Assembly (NCBI GenBank): GCA_965206655.1
Contig: CBDBKC010000038.1
Coordinates: 682,001 to 746,000 of the forward strand
Direction of reading: 5' to 3'
DNA from: JAPPLB01 sp965206655
Lineage (GTDB): Bacteria > Acidobacteriota > Terriglobia > Bryobacterales > UBA6623
DNA length: 64,000 bases
Part shown: piece by piece, positions 59,709-64,000 of the stretch
How the letters are laid out: every line of letters begins with the position of its first letter
How positions within the stretch are numbered: the stretch's first letter is position 1
Translations under genes and position numbers: made by a program
Notes under the pieces: generated by a model
The model's input: the letters and a program-made list of their open reading frames with translations, nothing else
Databases searched by the model: none
What the model was told of the DNA's origin: nothing

Positions 59709-59821
59709 GGTCCTCTGAAGGGCTGCCGCCAGAAGTGGCCTCGAGGCTAGTAGCAGGATTTTTCAGCTCGTCCATACGCTGAGCATTGATGTCAGCGGGT
59801 ATAGTGAGTGTGGGCATATCC

Positions 59822-59845
59822 CCTAGTTCCTAGGTAGATCCTAGG
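59822..59845. promoter_or_regulatory. Three CCTAG(G) boxes
   Basis: CCTAG at 59822, CCTAGG at 59829 and CCTAGG at 59840, the last two one helical turn apart (11 bases), end 39 bases before the ATG of the membrane protein gene at 59885. A further ttaggtagcccc follows. Looks like a multi-site operator; no regulator is assigned. Confidence 0.35.
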
Positions 59846-59884
59846 CGTAAACCCCTACAGTTAGGTAGCCCCTGTCGTGCTAGC

Positions 59885-60742
59885 ATGACCGTGGGATTTG
59901 GTGTCTCCACCTCTCCACTGTCAGTGGCAATGTTTGCCCAAACCTGTTTCGTGCTGGTCGGCTTTCTGGAGTTCGTCTGGGCCTACCGCTTATACCGGCT
60001 CGGACTGATCCGGCGCTACCAGATTCTTTTCGCGTACCTCCTTGCTGCCGGGCTGTACACCCTCTGCGCGCATTCGCTCATGTACTTCGCCACGAGCGAC
60101 TCCCCGTTGATGCTGTTCCACGGCTGGTACCGGGTCATAGCGACCGTTTTGCAGTGGGTGCTGCTCTTCGCCCTCGTGTTGGAAGCAGCGACGCGAATGG
60201 TCGAGGGTTATTCAGGTCTCGAGCGGCTCGGACGGATCGTGATCCACGTCGTGTTGGCCACGACGGGTGTCCTAATCTTCTCCATGACTGTCCTCGACGT
60301 ATCGCTCAGCACGTGGCGCCAGTACTGGCATGCTCACGAGGGGGCCGTCTACTCGGCCCTCACGGTCGCCTGCTTTCTTCTGTTTGCCCTGGCCAAGGGA
60401 TTTCGGTTGCCGGTAGCTCGAAATCTGAAGATTGTCTTTGGGAGCCTGGGTACCTTGTTCGCCATCAACGCTTGTCTCGTTTTGATGGCAAGCCTCAAAG
60501 TCGAAATGAACCCTGACATGATCCGGCCGGCCATGGGAATTGTAACGCTTGCGTTCACAGCAGGCGGCGCCTTTCTCTTCTCTGAACGCGGTGAGAAATC
60601 TCCCCTACGTACGGCGCCAGTCGACGTCAACTCCCGAAAGGCAGGACGAGCCCTTCAGGACATTAATGGCGTGCTCGTCCGTGTCCTACAGTCGAAGCCG
60701 CCGCGACCCTCCTCTCCTGGGTCGAGCGCCCTCACACGCTGA
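59885..60742 (+). CDS. Seven-span hypothetical membrane protein
   Basis: 285 residues. About seven hydrophobic helices are visible (FAQTCFVLVGFLEFVWAY, ILFAYLLAAGLYTLCAHSLM, VIATVLQWVLLFALVLEAAT, IVIHVVLATTGVLIFSMTVL, AVYSALTVACFLLFALAKGF, IVFGSLGTLFAINACLVLMA, AMGIVTLAFTAGGAFLF), with an arginine-rich cytoplasmic tail. The layout resembles bacterial 7TM sensory modules without an output domain. I do not recognise the family. The CCTAGG boxes lie upstream. Confidence 0.6.
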   Translation: MTVGFGVSTSPLSVAMFAQTCFVLVGFLEFVWAYRLYRLGLIRRYQILFAYLLAAGLYTLCAHSLMYFATSDSPLMLFHGWYRVIATVLQWVLLFALVLEAATRMVEGYSGLERLGRIVIHVVLATTGVLIFSMTVLDVSLSTWRQYWHAHEGAVYSALTVACFLLFALAKGFRLPVARNLKIVFGSLGTLFAINACLVLMASLKVEMNPDMIRPAMGIVTLAFTAGGAFLFSERGEKSPLRTAPVDVNSRKAGRALQDINGVLVRVLQSKPPRPSSPGSSALTR

Positions 60743-60923
60743 TCACGCCACGGGGCCGCCGTTTGACGCACGTTCGGACGGGCATTCCTCGCAGGCCGCG
60801 ACATCCGGCATGTTCTTGAAAGGTTCCATCGCCTGGATTGCGAAACAACCCGTGGGGCGGCATCGTCAAGTTAACGGCGCATTGGTGAATAGCAACTTAT
60901 GATGCACTACTGCGACTTGAAGA

Positions 60924-60998
<75 letters not shown>

Positions 60999-61121
60999 CC
61001 ACGTTTCGAGCCCGCTTGACTAGGTTCGGCGGCGCAGGGTGTCACTTTCGGCTCCTGGGCAAAGCGGCCTAACAAGAGACCCCGACCCCAACAGCCCGTG
61101 GTGTTGAAAGCGTGAATACCT

Positions 61122-61197
61122 TGGAGCGGGAGACGGGACTCGAACCCGCGACATCGACCTTGGCAAGGTCGCACTCTACCAACTGAGTTACTCCCGC
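61122..61197 (-). tRNA. tRNA-Gly (GCC)
   Basis: 76 nt including encoded CCA. Acceptor stem GCGGGAG/CTCCCGC with discriminator T, D-arm AACTCAGTTGGTAGAGT, anticodon stem-loop GACCTTGCCAAGGTC with GCC, and T-arm GCGGGTTCGAGTCCCGT. It lies 123 bases upstream of tRNA-Cys on the same strand, so they may share a transcript. Confidence 0.97.
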
Positions 61198-61273
61198 CCT
61201 TGCGATCCTCAGTCTAGGCCGGGTGTTCGTTAGTGTCAAGGATCGGCCCGGCCCTGTCTCCGAGGCCCAATAG

Positions 61274-61327
61274 AAATGTCCCCTTGTTCTCCAGGCTCCT
61301 CCTTCGGAGCCCCGGATTAGGGGACAT
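61274..61327. repeat. Nested hairpins (AATGTCCCC ... GGGGACATT)
   Basis: AATGTCCCC (61274-61282) pairs perfectly with GGGGACATT (61319-61327). Inside, GGCTCC/GGAGCC forms a second 6-bp stem around 61293-61310. It lies between tRNA-Gly and the acyl-CoA dehydrogenase 3' end. Could be a REP-like mobile repeat or remnant of IS ends; no transposase is nearby. The rest of the 237-base gap has no gene. Confidence 0.5.
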
Positions 61328-61434
61328 TATCATCGGGCTACAACAGGATCGGCTCGGCCCTGCCTCCATTGGCGAGCTTGCCTTGAGCGGGAAACCCCGG
61401 AGGTGGTTGAAGCATCGAGATCCGGACCGACGCG

Positions 61435-62613
61435 TCAGGCCGGCAGAATCTTGGACTTGCCGCTGAGGAGTTGCTTGGCGATCGTTTGGAGCTGCATATT
61501 GCTCGTGCCTTCGTAAATCGTACCGATCTTGGCGTCTCGATAGAGTTTTTCCACCGGGTACTCTTTCGTGAAGCCGACACCGCCGAAGACGTCAACGGAC
61601 TTCGCGGCAACCCGAACCGCGGTTTCCGAAGCGACGAGTTTCGCCATGGCGGCTTCGGTGAGGAAGGGCTTGCCGGCGTCCTTCAAACGAGCGGCGTTGT
61701 AGACCAGCAGGCGCGCGGCTTCGACATCGGCGGCCATCTGCGCCAATTGGAACTGGAGACCCTGGAACTCAGCGATCGGCTTACCGAACTGCTCGCGCTC
61801 TTTGGCGTATCGAAGGGCATGATCGAGCGCGGCTTCGGCGATCCCCAAGCTCTGCGCGCCGATGGCGATGCGACCTTCATTGAGGGTTTCGATCGCGATC
61901 TTGTAGCCTTTGCCTTCCTCTCCCAATAAGTTCTCCTTGGGAACCCGGCACGAATCAAGAATGAGTTCACAGGTGGACGAAGCACGAATGCCCAGCTTGT
62001 CCTCTTTCTTGCCAACCGAAAAGCCAGGGGACGATGGGTCGATGAAGAAGGCTGTGACGCCCCGATGGCCGGCCTCGGGGTTCAGGTTCGCGAAGAGCAC
62101 GAACAGGCCGGCCTCCTGAGCGTTGCTGATCCAGAGTTTGCGGCCGGTGATCTCGTAATGGTCGCCCCGATCGAGCGCGCGTGTTGCCATCGCAAAGGCA
62201 TCGCTGCCCGCGCCCGCTTCGGAGAGGGCGTAGGCGCCGACCGTGTCCCGCGCCAGTCTTGGCAGGTATTCGCGTTTTTGCTTTTCGCTGGCCCAGTTAC
62301 AAACCGCGTTGGTCACAAGCGTGTTGTGTACATCGACGACCAACGAGGCTGAAGGATCGACGGTTGACAAGGCTTCGATGGCGAGCGCCGCCATGAAGAA
62401 AGAGCCCCCTTGTCCGCCCATTTCCTCGGGGATATTGATACCCATCAACCCGAGTTCGAAGAACTCCGCAATGAGTTCCCGCGGGAAGCGGGCTTCCTCA
62501 TCCATCCGGCGGACGTGGGGGCCGACGCGATCCAGGGCGAAACGGCGGACCGTCTCGAAGAAGAAACGCTCCTCTTCGCTGAGGTCTGTCAGCGCTTGCG
62601 CCGGCATAGGCAA
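61435..62613 (-). CDS. Acyl-CoA dehydrogenase
   Basis: 392 residues; FAD enzyme forming the first double bond in beta-oxidation. Signature 1 is GAYALSEAGAGSDAFAM, with KLWISNAQEAGLFVLFANL after it; signature 2 region is QFGKPIAEFQGLQFQLAQMA. The catalytic base E lies in IGTIYEGTSNMQLQTIAKQL, as in short/medium-chain enzymes. Chain length specificity cannot be read from the sequence. 15 bases downstream of the zinc-ribbon gene on the same strand. Confidence 0.92.
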   Translation of the reverse strand: MPMPAQALTDLSEEERFFFETVRRFALDRVGPHVRRMDEEARFPRELIAEFFELGLMGINIPEEMGGQGGSFFMAALAIEALSTVDPSASLVVDVHNTLVTNAVCNWASEKQKREYLPRLARDTVGAYALSEAGAGSDAFAMATRALDRGDHYEITGRKLWISNAQEAGLFVLFANLNPEAGHRGVTAFFIDPSSPGFSVGKKEDKLGIRASSTCELILDSCRVPKENLLGEEGKGYKIAIETLNEGRIAIGAQSLGIAEAALDHALRYAKEREQFGKPIAEFQGLQFQLAQMAADVEAARLLVYNAARLKDAGKPFLTEAAMAKLVASETAVRVAAKSVDVFGGVGFTKEYPVEKLYRDAKIGTIYEGTSNMQLQTIAKQLLSGKSKILPA

Positions 62614-62628
62614 CGTGTCGTCGGGCGG

Positions 62629-63378
62629 CTAGGAATTAACAGCCGCCGGATCGTCAACGGCTTCCGTTGTTCCGGGCGGCTCATAGTAAAGGATACGGCC
62701 ACACGATTCGCAGGTAAGAATCTCTTCGTTGCCGCGCAGAGTCTGGCTGAACTGGGGCCGCATCACTACGTTACAGGCAAGACAGTACTGCGAATCGGCT
62801 CGGGCGACAGCGATGCCGCCCCGGGTCCTGTGGACCCGCTTATAGGTGGCGAGCACTTCGTCGGAGATCTGTGCAGCAAGTTCGGCACGCAGGCTGCGCT
62901 TGGCGGCCGCTTCCTTCTCGTCTTCAGCAACTCTTGCCTTTACTTCCACGACTTCCGCGGCGACCTTCGTCGCTTCTTCGTCCAGGGCTGCCTGGGCGAT
63001 CTTAACGTTGCCGTCGAGCGTTTCCGACTCGACCATCTTGTCGAGGATGTGGTCCTCTATTTTGGCGATTTCCTTCTCGAAGAACTCGATCTCATGCTGG
63101 AAGGCCCGGAATTGTTCGTTCGTGCGGGCTTCGTTCATCTGATCCCTCAGCCGGGACATCTTTTGTTGATTGTCGGCGATTTCGCCATCCATCTTGATGC
63201 GGGCCTTGCGGTTCTCCTCGAGCGCGTCTTTGTCGGCCTGGAGGGCCCTTTTGTGGGATTCGAGTTGACTTTCGATCCGCGTAACGTGCTTCGGTAGCCG
63301 GCTGATTTCCTCGTCCAACTCGTGGATGCGGTTGTCGAGGTCTTGGAGCTCCCTTACGCGGGGCAGGTCGGGATGCAT
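62629..63378 (-). CDS. Coiled-coil zinc-ribbon protein (CT398/HP0958-like)
   Basis: 249 residues. Residues 1-170 are a long coiled coil (LDNRIHELDEEISRLPKHVT, KIEDHILDKMVESETLDGNV). The C-terminus is a C4 zinc ribbon: CLACNVVMRPQF and ILTCESCGRILYY. This is the C4-type zinc ribbon family of CT398 and HP0958; HP0958 acts in flagellar export and RNA control, but no flagellar genes are present here, so the role is open. Tail is acidic/proline-rich. Confidence 0.85.
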   Translation of the reverse strand: MHPDLPRVRELQDLDNRIHELDEEISRLPKHVTRIESQLESHKRALQADKDALEENRKARIKMDGEIADNQQKMSRLRDQMNEARTNEQFRAFQHEIEFFEKEIAKIEDHILDKMVESETLDGNVKIAQAALDEEATKVAAEVVEVKARVAEDEKEAAAKRSLRAELAAQISDEVLATYKRVHRTRGGIAVARADSQYCLACNVVMRPQFSQTLRGNEEILTCESCGRILYYEPPGTTEAVDDPAAVNS

Positions 63379-63504
63379 GGCGGGTTCGATCGAGAGCGCC
63401 CTCTATCATAACGTCTCTGGCTCCTGGTGTGCCCTTGCGAGTAGTCCGCGGGTGCGCGACACAGAAGTGAAGCGGGAAGGGGGAGGGAATGCGGGCGGCC
63501 TTAT

Positions 63505-63527
63505 CTGAGGGTATAATATACTCTCAG
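63505..63527. promoter_or_regulatory. 23-bp near-perfect palindrome containing TATAAT
   Basis: CTGAGGGTATAATATACTCTCAG reads CTGAG-n-GTATA-n-TATAC-n-CTCAG on both strands, with one wobble pair and a central A. It includes TATAAT (63512-63517), a perfect -10, 17 bases before the end of an AGGAGG ribosome site (63532-63537). It may be a promoter/operator or an end structure of the insertion sequence that starts here. Confidence 0.5.
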
Positions 63528-63543
63528 AGACCAGGAGGGTCGC

Positions 63544-63948
63544 ATGTCGCTATCATTGCCTGCCTTGGAGCATCGTCGCGCTGGGCTCACTCGCCAACTG
63601 GCTGAGCTGGGCGATTTCCGACGAGGCTCTCTGAGCGCTTCGTTCCGACGTTGCGGCAAAGCCGCTTGCGTGTGTATGTCACGGGATCATCCAGGGCATG
63701 GTCCTCAGTTGCGTTTGTCCTACAAGGTCAACGGAAAGACGCTTAACGAGACCATCGTCAGTCCGGCTGCTCGCCGTAAGGCGGAGCGCGAGATCGCCGC
63801 CTTTCGGCAGTTTCAGCGGCTGAGTCGAGAGCTGTTCGAAGTCAATGAGCAGATCTGCCGGCTGCGTCCCGTGGAAGAAGACGCCGCCTTGAGCCCGCAG
63901 GAAAAAAAACGGCTGAAGCGATCGAGCAAGAGGTCGCCGAAGAAGTAA
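63544..63948 (+). CDS. DUF6788-type protein, first frame of an insertion sequence
   Basis: 134 residues, AGGAGG just before the ATG. Typical features: LEHRRAGLTRQLAELGDFRR, GSLSASFRRCGKAACVCMSR, DHPGHGPQLRLSYKVNGKTL NETIVSP. The C-x-C cysteines may bind metal. This family sits upstream of ISKra4-like transposases. Codons 120-122 (GAA AAA AAA) form an A8 run with an A-AAA-AAA slippery heptamer; in the -1 frame the reading continues into the transposase, so a fused product is possible. Confidence 0.8.
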   Translation: MSLSLPALEHRRAGLTRQLAELGDFRRGSLSASFRRCGKAACVCMSRDHPGHGPQLRLSYKVNGKTLNETIVSPAARRKAEREIAAFRQFQRLSRELFEVNEQICRLRPVEEDAALSPQEKKRLKRSSKRSPKK

Positions 63949-64000
63949 GGCGACTGCTGCAGGTCGTCTTCGCCGATCGGCGCAGGAGCGGCAAGCTCGA
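63909..64000 (+). CDS. ISKra4-like transposase, N-terminal start (window edge)
   Basis: In the -1 frame relative to the DUF6788 gene the sequence reads TAEAIEQEVAEEVRRLLQVV FADRRRSGKL and runs off the window. The EVAEEVRRLL...RRSGKL pattern resembles the beginning of ISKra4-family transposases. No start codon is seen in this frame after the A8 run, which supports expression by frameshifting from the upstream frame. Only about 30 codons are visible. Confidence 0.5.

Noticed and set aside
59491..59817. 108-codon minus-strand frame opposite the Cys-rich peptide
   Set aside because: No recognisable domain; the + strand peptide has a better ribosome site and organised hydrophobic and Cys segments. 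Not fully excluded.

Overview
The window is a GC-rich, gene-dense bacterial chromosome segment. Its gene content points to an Acidobacteriota genome, probably of the Bryobacterales/Solibacter type. That rests on serine/threonine kinases fused to PD40 beta-propellers, a very large Oar-type TonB-dependent receptor, many Tat/Sec-exported oxidoreductases and hydrolases (Gfo/Idh, sugar isomerase, MlrC, CBM9, PmoA-like, ceramidase-like), a VWA-like secreted protein, a planctomycete-style LRR protein, and heavy IS and intergenic-repeat load. The taxonomic call is inference from gene content, not from a marker gene.

Layout. 0-1.1 kb: an IS481-family element. 1.1-8.4 kb: pncB, a CehA-like metallohydrolase, rpiB, a YqiA-type esterase, a three-gene sigma factor / membrane protein / DUF4252 operon, and a Gfo/Idh oxidoreductase. 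8.4-14.3 kb: a kinase-propeller receptor, an RpoD-type sigma factor and a sugar isomerase-like protein. 14.3-25.1 kb: a MaoC hydratase, two toxin-antitoxin pairs (GNAT/DUF1778 and PIN/RHH) each with a palindrome near the antitoxin start, a SoxC/cytochrome c pair, pepA, an IS1-like transposase fragment, and an MlrC/CBM9 pair. 25.1-35.2 kb: PmoA-like protein, DUF2182/DUF1326 pair, PQQ-type and YVTN propellers, a 58-aa CPXCG protein, and the TonB receptor, with two clusters of tandem intergenic repeats. 35.2-38.4 kb: a second kinase-propeller gene broken by a frameshift in a seven-C run, translationally coupled to the remnant of an ECF sigma factor. 38.4-43.2 kb: an accessory island with two copies of a 'STGPRT...NALKHGL' family gene and a conserved hairpin-rich leader; one copy is cut off at a group II intron, the other is split by a second copy of the IS481 element. 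43.2-50.8 kb: two amidohydrolases, a kinase pseudogene, an esterase, a ceramidase-like protein, a GNAT, a TauD-type dioxygenase and an HMA-like protein. 50.8-57.6 kb: a compact glycosyltransferase operon (GT4, DUF2304, two GT2) preceded by a VWA-like protein and an LRR protein. 57.8-64 kb: an IS1380 element, an unannotated 58-aa cysteine-rich peptide, a seven-span membrane protein, tRNA-Cys and tRNA-Gly, acyl-CoA dehydrogenase, a zinc-ribbon coiled-coil protein, and the start of a DUF6788-type insertion sequence with an A8 slippery run.

The most unusual signal is non-coding. About ten intergenic hairpins between 30.3 and 43.2 kb have different but fully base-paired stems capped by the same four-base loop, GTAA or GTCA. 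Several are followed by a second CCGCGCC/GGCGCGG hairpin. Stems that change while pairing and loop are kept are what selection on a folded RNA or single-stranded DNA would leave. They occur in the tandem repeat clusters and in the leader of the STGPRT-family genes, so they may be one dispersed element family.
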